Source: Macrocystis pyrifera (taxonomy: Eukaryota; Sar; Phaeophyceae; Laminariales; Laminariaceae). Taken from it: 64,000 nt of DNA. Position 1 is the first letter of the stretch. The number at the start of each line of letters is the position of its first letter. This document shows positions 35,645-47,977 of this stretch, one piece after another. Below the pieces are notes generated by a model. The model saw only the letters and a program-made list of their open reading frames with translations, made no database searches and was not told the origin of the DNA. The DNA lies in contig JASSKH010000029.1 of the NCBI GenBank assembly GCA_031763025.1, positions 1,550,001-1,614,000 on the forward strand, in the 5' to 3' direction. The position numbers and the translations under genes were made by a program.

Positions 35645-35995
35645 CCGATATACGAGTGTACAATCACAGCAAAGGGGACAAGAATAGTAGTTTCGGGAGG
35701 CCGATATCAGCAAACCCGTATGTACGTATTGGAAGCAGGAGCAACACGCCCATTTTCTAGTGACGAGATTGTCCACGCTTTTGACGAAAAAGGGTCGGTC
35801 GGTCAGGGCGTGCTTCATTCGTCATTGGACCGGTTTTGCCTGGTACGGTCGGTGCGAGGTTGCTCCAGTCGGTTTGTTGACATGTTTGACGGGTGGCGTG
35901 AAACGGAACGGGACTATACTTGGTCGTTCGTGACTCATCCCACCGTAGGGGTTGTTCTGGCCGGTCGAGCGCCTGAAGTGAACAACTACCGGTAA
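35645..35995 (+). CDS. Hypothetical exon-like ORF, open only in A2
   Basis: After a possible acceptor (GTCGTTAG) the frame encodes about 116 residues, including TRIVVSGGRYQQTRMYVLEA and ERDYTWSFVTHP, up to APEVNNYR followed by a good donor (GTAAGTACG). A1 has stops in the same stretch. No domain recognised. An open frame of 224 codons just upstream (34903-35577) is likewise interrupted in A1 (TAA at about 5571). Confidence 0.25.
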   Translation, partial: PIYECTITAKGTRIVVSGGRYQQTRMYVLEAGATRPFSSDEIVHAFDEKGSVGQGVLHSSLDRFCLVRSVRGCSSRFVDMFDGWRETERDYTWSFVTHPTVGVVLAGRAPEVNNYR

Positions 35996-36707
35996 GTACG
36001 ATACTTCTATTACTGTAGTATACTTGTGCTGGGATTATAAACAGCGCATGTAACGGTTAGTCGGGGTGCGCAAACAAAATTCTTCGAGCAGTAATATATC
36101 GGGTGGGATATTGAGCTCCTAATGTGAGAAAATCTCAGAAAATAAGGTAACACCTCTATAAGGCGCCACCCGTGTGAGGCGCCACTCCTACCGTCTATAC
36201 AAAAGAAGCGAAACGACAGCCGTCGATGTGAATTCAACTACCAGGTACGAGCCAAAAATATTTTGAGCGAGCTGAGAGCTAACTGACGGAGATAGTAATC
36301 GCGAACGTACTAGATAGGCAGTGAGTGTGTCGATGCATGCGCGTGTTTCTACTGCCAACCCGGCTGCCACCCACTTGTCGAAGGAGATGAAACTACAGTT
36401 GAATCAAAACGTCATCAAGCAGAACAGAGCCCTTCGTGAGTTGATTTTGGTACAAAACAAAATAACATTGTGAATAAACCAGTCAACTCCGATCTTATGA
36501 ACATGTTTTGGTGGCATTTCATGTTTTCATTGATTGTGAACTACATATATTCCGTGTACCTAATTTGGCAAAACTAAATAAGTCGTACCACAGTAGCTCA
36601 AGCCATCAACTATTGTAGGTCGCCCACCCTATATGCGCCTAATCCATCAGTACATACGAACGATGCGTATGTTCACATCGAACCAACAGATAGGTTAAGC
36701 ATCAACG

Positions 36708-38915
36708 TCAATACTCTATTGGAATACACTCACCGTCTACGCAGCACAGATTGTCGTTGCACCCGTCGTCGGGGCATTCGGTGGTGCCGGCCTCGTCGAT
36801 GGGGATGAAGCCGTTGGGGCACGGGTGGAACGAGCAGAACGCCTGGCAGCATTGCGACGCCTCGCACTTGTGACCGTCGCACTCCGTGTTCTGGGCGTCG
36901 TAGATCGGGATGAAGCCGTCGAGGCAGCCTATGGAGTTGCAGAACAGCTTGCCACCACCTTTGCCGCCACCGTTTTTGTCCTTGTCGCCGTACTTGTCGC
37001 CGTACTTGTCGCTGTCCTTGTCCTTGTCCTCGTCGCCATCCCTGTCGCCACCCTTCGATCCTGCGCGAACGAGTGGGGGCATCACCGCGCGTTGTAGTGT
37101 TGGTGTTTGGTTTCGAGCTTGAGGCTTATAGGCCTTTTTTTCTTTTACTTGCTGTTCATAGACGTCTGGGAAGGCTTATCATGTGTGGGTTGCTTACTCA
37201 CTTGGTGTTCGTATACGTCCGGGTTGGCATACCATGGTAATATGTGACATGTGTGCAGCGGTAAGTGCTTCGTTGGAGCAAGAGATACTGCCCAGCGGTA
37301 CTTACGGGATCGGATCCATAGTCGAGATGCGTGTAGTACAATTAGTGGTACTTTATCGGGGCTGACAACGGTGGTGGCGACAATCGGTGGCAACAATGAT
37401 GCCGACAAATGGTGGCAAAAATAACTAACTGCTACTACTACTACTATCACTACTACCACTACTACTATCACTACTGCCACCACTACCATCCGTGCACTTG
37501 GAGCGGTGTGCGAGTCACGCACCATCTTCGCAGCACTGGTACTTGTCGCACTCTTGGTCGTGGCACTTGATGTGGCCGGCGTCGTCGACGAGGTTGGTCG
37601 TGTCGGGACACGCGAACGACGAGCAGAACAAGTCGCAGCACTGTTTAACATCGCACTTGTTGTCGTAGCACTGCGTCGTTGATGCGTCAGGGATTGGGTT
37701 GAGGCCGCCCGAGCAGCCGCCGAAGGAGTTGCAGAGCACCACCTGCAGAACATCCCGCGAGAGAAAAAGAGAGAGGGAGGAAGGGAGGGAGGCAGGGAGG
37801 GAGGCAGGGAGGGACGGAGGGAGGGGCGGAGGGAGGGACGGGAGATGGGGGGGGCGAGGGGGGGGGAGGAGAGAGAGGGGGAGATGAGTGAAAGATGTTG
37901 TTGTCAGCGACGAGCTAGAAATGACCGGATGGCGAACGAGGGATCGAGCGAGCCATATTTACGATAACGGTTTGCCAGGGACGAGCAGGTGAGGACCGGG
38001 TGGCAGCAGGATCGAAGACGAACATGGTTCCAGGGACGAGCAGGACATGGCCGAATGGCAACAGCGAGCGAGCCAATGTGAAAAGTGCTATCAGGGTCTA
38101 CACGCTGTTCGGCACTTTGCTTGGCACCTTTTCGTCATCTTCAGCTGTGGTGCGCCTCCCCCTGAGTCCGTATTCGCCGTTCCCGGTAGCCGCTGCAAAA
38201 CACAAGTAAAATAATCCGAACATCAAATACCGGAAAGAAAAATTAGCGAGGACTCTCAGCGAAATAAAAATAGTGATCGCAGTAAACTCTTAGAACAACG
38301 GTGGGGGATTGGGATCACCATGTCGATTTTTTTTGTCTTCTCTCTTTGCAAAAAAAGAAAACGCTCGACGCAACGGGCGTGAATTCGTCCCAGGGCAAGA
38401 GAGCGTCCGACGCTAAATATCCTAAACTTGATGCCTGCTGTAGGATCATTCGTTTTTTAGCGTTTGGCCGCCAACCGGTCCTTAAACCTCCGGACAGGTT
38501 GACATGAAAACATTACTAATTACTGCAGTATGGAGAGATTAAAACATGAAACTAGGCAACAATTACACACGGAAATGAGGGAATACAAATACCAGGGCTG
38601 GGCTCCTCATGGGCCATGACCGGACACGCGGGTCGGGTCAGGAACAACTTGAAATATCACGGGTCGCGGATGGTCTGGTCGGTCGGGTCGGTCGGATCAG
38701 GTCAGGAAGTTTTCAAACTGTCACGGGTCGGATCGGGTCGGGCCGGGTCGGGTCGGGTCGGGTATGGGTGGTCCGACCCGACCCGACCCGACCCGACCCG
38801 TGAGGTTTGACCCGTTACGTGACCAGTAGTGGACAACAATCATACATGACATGGGCTTACCAGCTGCGGCTTGGAGAGTAACGAGGGACACGGCGATCTT
38901 CGCGAAACGAGACAT
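36708..38915 (-). CDS. Secreted Cys-rich module protein, copy A2 (complete)
   Basis: The model joins 38915-38861, 38192-38128, 37742-37523 and 37060-36708 (693 nt, 230 residues). It starts with signal peptide MSRFAKIAVSLVTLQAAA, then a linker of about 21 residues, two modules in exon 3, a linker rich in Asp, Lys and Gly (DRDGDEDKDKDSDKYGDKYG), and two modules in exon 4 (CNSIGCLDGF..., CSFHPCPNGF...). Each module follows C-x4/5-C-x14-C-x4-C-x4-CC with an internal GF-x-PI-x-x-A-x-x-T; presumably three disulphides each. Introns of 668, 385 and 462 bp have phases 1, 0 and 1. A consensus donor (G|GTGAGT) lies just before the stop at the same place as in B1, so a further 3' exon is possible. I recognise no named family; it is likely extracellular or wall-associated. 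The weakest point is the exon 2 donor GTGCCA. Confidence 0.8.
37760..37890 (+). repeat. GAGGGAGGCAGGGAGGGACGG purine tract (A2 intron 2)
   Basis: Expanded relative to A1 (7200-7272). On the coding strand it is the CT-rich tract ahead of the exon 3 acceptor. Confidence 0.7.
38600..38812. repeat. ACCCG/CGGGT pentamer array in intron 1 (A2)
   Basis: Counterpart of 7981-8200, with inverted GGGTC and ACCCG blocks and left edge CAGGGCTGGGCTCC at about 38594. Confidence 0.6.
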
Positions 38916-39295
38916 CGCTTTCCGGTGCTTCAGAGGGTAGCAGTCAGTTCTAGCCGGTGAGCTGAAGAAGGAACAGGAGGAAAAAAAGAGAGAGGAAGCA
39001 GGGGCGAGTTGGCAACGAAAAGAGGGTGCAACGTTAAAGTTAATGGCTTCTTATTGTCGTGTTGTAACGGAAGAAGCAATGTGTTGAGATTCATTTGATC
39101 CCCCGCTCGACAAACCCCAGTTTTTGTCCACTGTACGTTCATTCTTATACGCTTCGAATGAGTTGAACAACAATACTATACGTACCCTATTATAAACATG
39201 GAGGAGCCAATAGCAGGTACGTAGTAAACAATATTAGATCGAGAGCGAGCGATTCGGCTGAAAAAGGGGGGCACCTTGAACCTGGAGTTATTGTA

Positions 39296-39405
39296 TTACG
39301 GGGGACCATAGTAAATATCTATAGGACTAAATATTGTTAGAAAAAATAGTGAAATATATAGGATTTATGTATACCACAGGTCCTAGCAACTATGGTCTCC
39401 CGTAA
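39296..39405. mobile_element. 105-bp-family MITE (A2 copy of 8683-8795)
   Basis: Ends TTACGGGGGACCATAG and CTATGGTCTCCCGTAA, flanked by TA on both sides. Confidence 0.85.
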
Positions 39406-39659
39406 TAGTAGCTTTAAGGAATGGCGATGTATTATTACAACCTTCCACCCCTCAGACAGATCGTCCAACAAATAATTCCCGCTTCATGATGATCTACAGA
39501 TCTTTCAGGGTGGATATCTCCCTGATCTGCAAGATCTAAAGGTCATGTTGCCGGGTGGGAGCTAGCCAATACATTCTGCATGATTCATAGGATGTGTTTC
39601 TCAGGTTTGTTTTCGTACCATACAGATCATGCACAACACCTCCGTGGCAAGTTCGAATC

Positions 39660-39795
39660 TAGATGGTCTATCTGTAGATGATATATCTGTGGATGGTATA
39701 TCTGTAGATGGTATATATCTGTAGACGATCTATATGTAGATGATATATGCAGAGATGATCTACCTGCAGATAGTTTATCTGATAACTAGATGATC
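39660..39795 (+). repeat. 15-bp minisatellite, short allele (A2)
   Basis: About nine units of the GATCTATCTGTAGAT type, against more than 30 in A1. Confidence 0.9.
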
Positions 39796-40280
39796 TACCC
39801 CGACGTGTGGAATCTTCCAATCGGCTCTCGCAGTAATAGTACTTGTGCAAACGCGGGGGTGACAGCAGTGCCAAACGAGATTATCTACGCTCTGGTTCAA
39901 ACCCATCAACCAAAACATTTCAGGGTCCAATGTCCACGCCGCGCTGTGGAGTTTAGACCCTGAAAGTTAGAACAAGTGTTCTATGACCCCTGCCAGGCGG
40001 ACGACCGACGTTTCTTTTCCCCGCCAGATATGTTTTTTTTTTTGGTATTTTTTGTTATATGCTTGAACCAGCCTGCACAGTTCGGCGAAGGGCATGAGTG
40101 GGCCAGGCAGCCCTGGCATAAAAAAACACCGACTGCGTACTCGTACTATTAATAGATTACAACAGATTACACCCTACGCAGCTGTAGCGGGTGTTTTAGA
40201 TGTTCAAACCGGCGGGGAAAAAAGGGGGAAATTACGGCAGCAAAAGAAGCACGGCGGGTTACAAGAGGGAACGGCAGCTA

Positions 40281-40385
40281 TTACGGGAGGCCACAGTAAA
40301 TAGGACCTACGACACACGCAAAAACCTATATATTTACCTATTTTTACTAACATTACTTGGTCCTATTTACTATGGTCCCCCGTAA
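40281..40385. mobile_element. 105-bp MITE with TA duplication (A2)
   Basis: From TTACGGGAGGCCACAG to CTATGGTCCCCCGTAA, 105 bp, between TA at 40279-40280 and 40386-40387. Same insertion as 10053-10157. Confidence 0.9.
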
Positions 40386-40726
40386 TAGGAAGACGTGTCG
40401 TTTCGTCGTTGTTGCCGCTGCCGCCGTTGTTTCGTCGCGATCATGTCATCGCATACTTGTTGGTTTCGAGTTGCTTGTTGCCGAGGGATGCTGTCGCCCT
40501 GTTTATATTTAAACAAATGTGCACACGCTGAGAGTTGCGGTGACGAAAAAGGTGAATGCATGGTACCAAATGATATTATTAATATTCTGTGGGCGCAATT
40601 ATGAAGAGCGATTGATCCTCATTTTAATGAATGAAGGGTCCTAACAATGAGAGCGAAGCAGGATAATGGCACCACACGTGAACCGGAGCGCGGGAGACAA
40701 AGCACAAAAACAGACACCAACACGCG

Positions 40727-40843
40727 TTTCGGGGGGGCATAGTAAATAGGACCTACGGTGCGCTCAAAAACCTTTATATTTACCTAAATTTATACTGACT
40801 GACAACATTAGGTCATATTTACTATTACTATATCCCCCGCAAT
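40727..40843. mobile_element. 105-bp-family MITE, eroded (A2)
   Basis: Left end TTTCGGGGGGGCATAGTAAA, right end near ATATCCCCCGCAAT. Counterpart of 10511-10630. Confidence 0.65.
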
Positions 40844-43022
40844 AGTACATGAGGATCATACAGTCACGCAGGGCCTATGATGGCTAATACTACGTTGTGG
40901 GCTAGGTACACCGTGGGTGCCTACACCAACCAGCGGTACACGAGACGCGTTCTAAGATAGAGGTAGCACATTTCCGCTAAAAGTCTGAATGACAGGGCTC
41001 CTTAACCCAAAATCGTCGGAAGGCCAGTAATCTTGTTTTGAAAAATGTGGGTTCCAGGTTCTCGACCAGAGCGTCGCATGGGTATTGTCCCGCGGAGGTC
41101 CCACCATTCACCGAGGTCGTGGATATCCGTGCATGTATCTTATTGTATGACTGTGGTCATCCATATCCCATGACTATTTGTTGTCATCAGCAGAGATGTC
41201 GTCAGCAGTCGTGACAAGTAGCCACTGCAGATTGGGATGCAAGGCCCGTGCCTCGCACACGCTCTCCCTCTTCCTCTCCCACCATCCTTGATGGTTGATT
41301 CGTAAGAACTTTAACTTTACCACAAAAAAAAATGTATTTTTTTGAATCATGGAATACTTGGGCCATGGGATTATTCATCGGGACGCAATTTGACTTTTTT
41401 TGTGAGTTGTATCGTAGAACGCCTCGCGAACGAAAACAATGCACTGGCACTGATTTATGTCACGATACGAGTACAAGCCATACCAGCAGCGAGTCATACC
41501 CGTACGTATATTTTGCGAATCTGATTCATGTTCGTGGTATGTACTATGTACTGTCGTGTGCTCGTAACTGCGCCTCTCGTACGAAGAATATATCGATGGT
41601 GTATAATCTTAATTTTATGCTTGAAGCTGTATGTGTTTGCAGCACAGAACAGCTGTCTGTGCCGGTGATGATGTCGTCATCGTGGGTAGCAAGAGCCGCA
41701 AACAGCTTCTTATGTACAGCAGTCAGGATGGTGGCGAACGAACAAGCGAAGAGGGAGATGCGTTCACCCATACTCTTGTTTTTGGAAGAGTCGGTTCTTC
41801 ATCCTTCCGCGTGCAGGTAGTAGGTCGTAACAGGCGGCCAAATCGCATATCGCACCGCAGCACAGCAGTACGTACAGGAGAGAGAGATACATATATAGCT
41901 GGCCAGAGATAGCCAGTCCGCTTTGAGGACTGCCTCGCGGGCTGACAGATGGAACTCATAGATACGCTGCTGTAGTCTTGGTGGTGGGGACCAGGCTTAG
42001 GTGGTATAATCTACCCGTACGCATATTTCTCGTACGGACCAGGCATGTGGGAAATCGGGAAGGAATAGAGTCTGCCGCTGCCTATTTGTCCTGTTGTTCC
42101 AGTCTCTTTGACACACATGATTGATTGATTGCTGGATTCGGATATATCCACAAGTGATCCACAGGGATTTTTCCCGCGGATCCAAAATGGTTTCATTTCA
42201 GCTAAACAAATCGACATCAGTAATATTGTACATCATCAGTGGTGTGCTGCTGTGCTGACAAGGTACACAACAGACAACAAAAGTACGAATAACATACCAC
42301 ACAAACACACCTGTAGTAGTAGCAAGCACGGCACACAGCAAGGGGCCACCCGCAAAGGAAAGTCGGTGCGCGCTCGTGGCTTCGGCATGCTCGCGTGACT
42401 TCGGTGTATCTCTAGAGTAGCAAGCACAGGGTGTTGTGTTACTCTGGTTTTGTGGCTTTCGTTCTGTATGTGTGCATGTACGTTTTCGGTAGAGCCAAAT
42501 ATGTCTGCGTAGGTCTGTGTCGACAGAAACTCGGCGCGAAGAGGGTGGGCGCACGCTCTCGCTCGTGGAGGCAGCGTGGACGTCGTAGGCGAAGCCATAT
42601 ATATACTGTACCACGAAATGAGCAAGGCGTCTTGTGGTCTCTGTTCGTCTTACTACAGTTACTACTACTGTACTCCTGCTGCTGTTCGTGTGATACTCGA
42701 TGTATGTGGTACTGGTGGTGTTGTGTTTGTTTGGCTTTCTCTTGCGTTCGTGAGAAGATATACGCACAAAACCGTCGGCGTACTCGTGTGTAAGTATACT
42801 TTTGTGTGTGCAATCTCTTGCTGTCAAGAAACCACAACCGAGGAGGTCGGTACACTCGCTCTCGCTAGTCTGTTGTGTGCGCACGCACGTAGCAGAAGCG
42901 ACTCGACATAGCACGGAAGCCGCAGGCTCCCTGTCTGTGCGCTACGACGAGTCGTTTGTATGATCATTGACGACTGTGGGGGGGGGTGATTTCCTTCGCA
43001 AAAATACTACATACAACAATAG

Positions 43023-43162
43023 AGTGCACGGATCGCGCCGAGACCTGCACCAATGTATCCGGCAGGGCTTCCCGTGTCCGTGTACTTACTGTTTTGCCTA
43101 AAAGTGCTCGTGCGAAGAGAAAAGTTGGCAAAAGTACGAAAATTTGACAAATATGCATATAC
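43023..43162 (+). repeat. 140-bp insert shared with 57206-57347
   Basis: From GAGTGCACGGATCGCGCCGA to AATTTGACAAATATGCATAT. It is absent from the A1 counterpart near 12485 but present almost unchanged (about five differences) in the 1.3-kb insert of C2. No terminal repeats or clear target duplication seen, so the mechanism is unknown. Confidence 0.7.
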
Positions 43163-43324
43163 ATATATACATACATCTTCTACACACTGCTGTGGGGGTA
43201 TGCAAAAAGGTTTCTATAACAAGAGAGAGATCCAATGGCAGCTACACAGGGCACATCATGCAGCGAAGATGTGGACTAGAAACAAAACCCGTCGTATGAG
43301 GCCATGGATGGGCACAGCAACACA

Positions 43325-43386
43325 CAGCAGCAGCATGCAACAGCAACAGCAGCAGCAGCAGCATGCTGCAGCAGCAGCAGCAGCGA
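43325..43386 (+). repeat. (CAG)n microsatellite
   Basis: Interrupted CAG/CAA tract within A2; shorter in A1 (12650-12700). It gives spurious Gln- or Cys-rich frames. Confidence 0.85.
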
Positions 43387-43475
43387 AGCTGATTGATGGA
43401 GCCACCACTATCACAGTTATCACGTCTCACCTGCTAGTTTTTTGCAGTACTGCTTGGTGGTGTGTTCGGACTTGT

Positions 43476-43570
43476 GAATGAGAGGAGGGGGGGGGTCATG
43501 ATGCTCCTTCTCGGAACGCCATAGGCTACACAACTCCGGGGTACAGGGGGCGGCGGATATTTTATAGACC
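43476..43570 (+). repeat. 95-bp poly-G-containing dispersed repeat, copy 3
   Basis: Marks the right end of A2, as copy 1 does in A1. Confidence 0.75.
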
Positions 43571-43577
43571 ACAACAA

Positions 43578-43668
43578 TTTTATAAATTTTGAAATACGTC
43601 AGCTGTGAGTTCGACTGATTAAATAGTTGATACTCAACTTTGCAAGCTGCGTAATACTCCTCGTCTAG
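43578..43668 (-). mobile_element. 85-bp retroposon-like repeat, copy 2, with 15-bp duplication
   Basis: The element (plus strand TTATAAATTTTGAAATACGT ... AAGCTGCGTAATACTCCTCG) sits between two copies of TAGACCACAACAATT, a 15-bp direct repeat. The related junction at 55850-55865 has one copy of a similar sequence (TAGGTCACACAATT) and no insert. A long target duplication and an A-rich end on the minus strand favour target-primed reverse transcription over a DNA transposase. Confidence 0.75.
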
Positions 43669-45487
43669 ACCACAACAATTATAATGAATGTTGGTTCACA
43701 GCATAGCAGCAGTGAAGGAGAAAAGAGCAAGCGGCCTGATGAGGGACCCAAAAGTACGAAAATATAGTCGACCTCCTGTCCACAGCGCTCGAGGAAAATT
43801 CTCTTTTTTATACCTCACTTCTCCAATGAGAGCCGGCACACCCAAATAGTATATATATGTATGTGTAGCAGTTATAAACCGACCATTTTTATGGACAGCG
43901 GGTTTTTGGTACATGTGGTTAAGGAGGGGAATGAACGTTTTGTGGTGGGCGAGATGGAGGGATGTTGGCTGACATGCGGTAGTCTTCATGTGCGTCACAT
44001 CGGTTTGTCGAATGATACTGCTGCGCTTTCGTTCTGGAGAGCTCTTCACTTTCTTCTGTTCCTCGGTCTTTTTTAATAGAGCAACAACACTATACACACA
44101 TTGTCGGATGGCAAAAGTATACTAATAACATATATTCCAAGTATACACAAATAGAGATGTCGTGCCTTGCAAAGCGTCTTCATACACACACAAACAAATA
44201 CACAGGGTATATTTCTTCTAGTCAAACAACTCAATCAACAGGTTTGTTGCCACGTGTGTTGTGTCCTGAGAAAATTGCCTCTCGACATTAAGAATATACG
44301 CGTGCCGCGACGTGAAGGCTGTGGTCTCCCACAAATAAAAAAATGAAACTTACACCTACTACTACTGCTATACTATGCCGAGATTTCGAAGCGCGGTGCA
44401 GACTACAGTATATATACTACTCTCCTCATGAATAACTTTGTTCTCAAATCTCGACAGAAGACAGTGAAGTCGTATGACAGAGCCATCGCAGAGAGAGCAG
44501 TTCTCACGCGGTTCCCGCTCCCCCCATATGGTTTTGGCATTCGACCACAGGATGCTTCACAGGTACTCTATCTAGAGGTATCATTATATACGGTGATATC
44601 GTATATATATGTTTTGGAGACGAATTTACTATTGTTATTAAATTAAGTAGCTCTTGTTGGGGTGTGCCCGTGAGAGTTTGCGGAAATAATTATTATTATA
44701 TAATTCTCGTGTGTCTGTCGCCTAGATAGGTATTGTCCCGCAAACCAAACCAAATACAGTCAAGATGCACTCATCTTGCATCATCACTGATTCAGTACAA
44801 GAGTAAAAGAAGTATGTGAGAAGCTTAAGCTATGATATCATTGATTTTTTGGCTTCCGAGCAAAGTCGCCACGAATTTATATGTCGACATCCATCCATGG
44901 AACATACCATGCAAAAAATTTAGACCCAGTCCGTTTGCCGCCGCTCATTCTTGCGAAATGCTGTTTTGTTGTCCCCCCTTCTCTTGTGCCGTGCGTGTAC
45001 CAAACGCGGCATGATATTCTCAAGCTGAGCGCCAAACAAAAGAGAATTCTGAGTAATAAAGTTGTGTGTATATGGGTCTCAGTACTCGTCGATGATGAGG
45101 GACGATGATGATGACAAAATACTGGTAGGAGGTGTAGGATATACTACTGCTGCTGCTGTGATAAAGAGGGTGTTACTGTGTGTGCGTGACCAGTGGCGAC
45201 GGATGGATGCACCCTCCCCTCTTCTTTGTACGTTGCCTGAAAGAAAAAAGGCTTTTGTCTTTCGAATGCTCTTAATATGACTTCCAGGCTCCGCACTGTA
45301 TCTTTTTCTGTCGTGTGTTCAAAACGTAACCCACCTTTTGTTTTGGAAGACAGAAAAAAACGTGCGTACTCGTACCAACATTTTTTTTCTCGTTCTTTTA
45401 AAGGCTACTTGCTCTTTTCCTTTTGGTTCGGGACTCCGGACCTCTCTGCACCACCGATACGAATGATTTGGTCCAACATCCCTGTCT

Positions 45488-45580
45488 CCCCGCACCCCGG
45501 AGTTGTGTAGTGTTCAGCGTTGTGAATAGAAACATCACGACGCCCCCCCCCCCTCTCGTTCACAACCCCAAAGACAACAA
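45488..45580 (-). repeat. 95-bp poly-G-containing dispersed repeat, inverted copy
   Basis: CCCCGGAGTTGTGTAGTGTT ... poly-C ... CTCTCGTTCACAAC, the reverse complement of the family seen at 12781, 21240, 43476 and 55763. Confidence 0.7.
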
Positions 45581-45901
45581 AACTACAACACCACAAAACG
45601 CGTAGACCCTAAACACACTCTTCTCCCAAGGTCGAGGGCATCGCTACAAAAGTCGTTGGAGCAAGGGATCGACCAAGCAGTATACTGCAACAGCAACACA
45701 GGTGAGACTTGATGGCTGTGATGGTAGATTGTGACTTGAGCGTCATACAGCAGTAGTAGAGCTAGCCCACGGCCCATGGTTTTCTCGATTTATTTAATCC
45801 GCATCTACCGTTCGTGCGAGTACTTCCGTGTATCTGTCACCGACTCTATCTCTCTTGATTTTAGTGTGCAAACAAAATGTGTTCGTCCATACCCCTAGAT
45901 A

Positions 45902-46534
45902 TTAATAGTAGATAGATACTCGTTCTGCTGTATGTAGGATGGATGGGTGTACTGCGATACTCGTACTGCCTGCTGTATGTAGGATAGATGGGTGTACTGC
46001 TTGCTGTAGAAGTTTGCGAAGGAAATCACACACCCCAGACGTGAAGCAAGCGAGCAGCAAGCAGGAAGGAAAACAGGCACCACGCACAGCCCGTGCCTGC
46101 TCGTACGACGGGTGTGTCTCTCCCACACACGCGCGCATACCATGCCAAGCCAACGAGAGAGTGAGCGAAACGACTTTTTCAACGCGCTTGGTATTTTGAA
46201 CGACAGAACAAGAGGATACCAAACACACAGCAGCTGCTGCAGTTATTAATAGCCAGCGCCCCGCGAACAACAGCAGGAGGAGCGGTAGAAACAGAAAACA
46301 CGACGCCTTGCTCGTTCCGTCTTTGATTTGGTCTTCTCGCATACAGCGTGCACTCTCAACTGACTCCAGAGAGAGCGTGTGCCGATATTCTAGGGGGTTG
46401 GTTGCTGTGAAAGAACACGTGGACACCAGAAAACCAGCAGCAGCCGGCAGAGGAAACCCTGTGCGTTCTGTTCTAGAGGTAGTTGTGTCCCTTGCGCACG
46501 TATTCGAAGCTGCGAGCGAGCATACCGAGGCCAC
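45902..46534 (-). CDS. Hypothetical ORF with membrane segment (C1)
   Basis: The 210-codon frame contains FLFLPLLLLLFAGRWLLITA, a likely membrane segment. The copy at 60013-59408 keeps about 120 residues of it, including a whole-codon length change in the Leu run, then the two frames part at a small indel. That pattern could mean a coding exon ending in mid-frame or plain chance. No family recognised. Confidence 0.25.
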   Translation of the reverse strand: MASVCSLAASNTCARDTTTSRTERTGFPLPAAAGFLVSTCSFTATNPLEYRHTLSLESVESARCMREDQIKDGTSKASCFLFLPLLLLLFAGRWLLITAAAAVCLVSSCSVVQNTKRVEKVVSLTLSLAWHGMRACVGETHPSYEQARAVRGACFPSCLLLACFTSGVCDFLRKLLQQAVHPSILHTAGSTSIAVHPSILHTAERVSIYY

Positions 46535-47207
46535 GAGCGCGTACCTATTCCCTTCGTGATCCTCACAGCAAGGAGGGAGAGTGTGAACCGGAAAGTATCA
46601 GAATAGGAACTCTCATCACAGCCTCCTTCTCATTGCGTGTGTGCTGGTGGTGCGGAGTCCATCAGATTCTACTCGCCGTACTGCTGCTGTTGTATAGTCG
46701 TGTCATACCGTACTCCTCGTGCACCGTTTTTTCGGCCTCACACTCGCATTCGTAGCTGTACTCGAACTCGCTCTTTGTCGTATACCTGGTACAGCAGTCT
46801 TGCGTTGTGTCGGTTTGCTACTCGTACTCGTACATTCATTCTGTTGTTGTAGTCGTACGAACTCGTACTCGTACTCGTACTTGCTCTTTTTTTTGTAGAG
46901 TTTTACTGGTATGGTACAGTAGTGTTTGCTCGAAATGTGTTTTGGTTTTTTCTCGAAGAACCACGCGTGGCGTTTCGAGCATGTACATTCGTATATTTGC
47001 GTAGGCTTGTGCCTTCACAGTATTATTGTATGATTACGAGCACGGTGTGTTTCGGTATCATACGTATGGCGTGTAGTCCGCTCGTCATGGTAGGAAGGCA
47101 AGGCATAGCGTGCGGGGTCTAGATTACAACATATGGCGGGTTGGGCGCCATCCAGCCCAACCGTACATCGAAATCACCCGATCATGAAGAAGAAAATATG
47201 TAAAAAT

Positions 47208-47977
47208 CAGGGCTTTTCACGGGTCGGGTCGGGTCGGGTTAGCTGACCCGACCCGACCCGCGAGATTTAAAAAGTTGTTGACCCGACCCGACCCGACCCG
47301 TGAGATTTGAGAGTATCCCGACCCGACCCGACCCGACCCGCGAGATTTCAAAACCTCCTGACCCCACCCGACCTGACCCTCCACCTTCGGATTGACCCGT
47401 GAGACACGGGTTTAATGCGGGTCGGGTCACCTTGACCCGTGAGACTATTTATCTTGACCCGCAGGTCCGACCTGTGGATCCGGCCCGTGGGTCGACACTT
47501 CAAAAACAATTTATTATCCACTTTTGTGCCCACAAGCGATATGTGGCCTGGCTGTAGTGGGTATAAATGGATGCGGGCATGCGTATACGGATTTGGCAGT
47601 GTTTTAATGTGTGAATAAGATACCAAAGGAGCATTATTGAGTATTTGTACGAGAAAAGCCTTTGGGTAAAAGAGCGGGAAGTGCTTTGAGTGTCGATTCC
47701 GCGGGCCGGATGCGCGGGTCCGACCCGCGGGTCAGCAGAAAAGAACTCGCGGGTCACGCTGGGCCGACCCGCGAGTGACCCGTTTCTCGCGGGTCATGAC
47801 CCGACCCGACCCGTGAGCTTTTCATCACCTACCTCTTGACCCGACCCGACCCGACCCGTGAGTTTTGAAAAACTCTTGACCCGACCCGACCCGACCCGTG
47901 AGATTTCGAACACTTCCTGACCCGACCCGACCCGACCCGTGGCATTTTAAACACCCCGTGACCCGCGAAAAGCCCTG
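47208..47977. mobile_element. 770-bp hAT-type element made of ACCCG arrays
   Basis: Terminal inverted repeats CAGGGCTTTTCACGGGTC and GACCCGCGAAAAGCCCTG bound the element, flanked by an exact 8-bp direct repeat GTAAAAAT (47200-47207 and 47978-47985). The duplicate locus at 60680-60695 has the uninterrupted site (ATACATAAAAATGATGATG). Eight-base duplications and CAGGG ends are typical of hAT transposons. The interior holds blocks of ACCCG repeats separated by TGAGATTT-like spacers, inverted near the left end, plus a central single-copy part, and no transposase, so it is non-autonomous. Confidence 0.9.

Larger units (their letters stand above)
30289..43568 (+). repeat. Segmental duplication A, copy 2 (A2)
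   Basis: Direct copy of 594-12885. Relative to A1 it keeps the distal exon of the cysteine-rich gene. It also carries a MITE at 33350-33454 and an insert of about 140 bp at 43023-43162 that A1 lacks, while the minisatellite at 39660 and several G and TAC tracts are shorter. Elsewhere (30400-31600, 32300-33340, 34000-34700, 40850-42980) I see no exon that is open in both copies. Confidence 0.9.
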
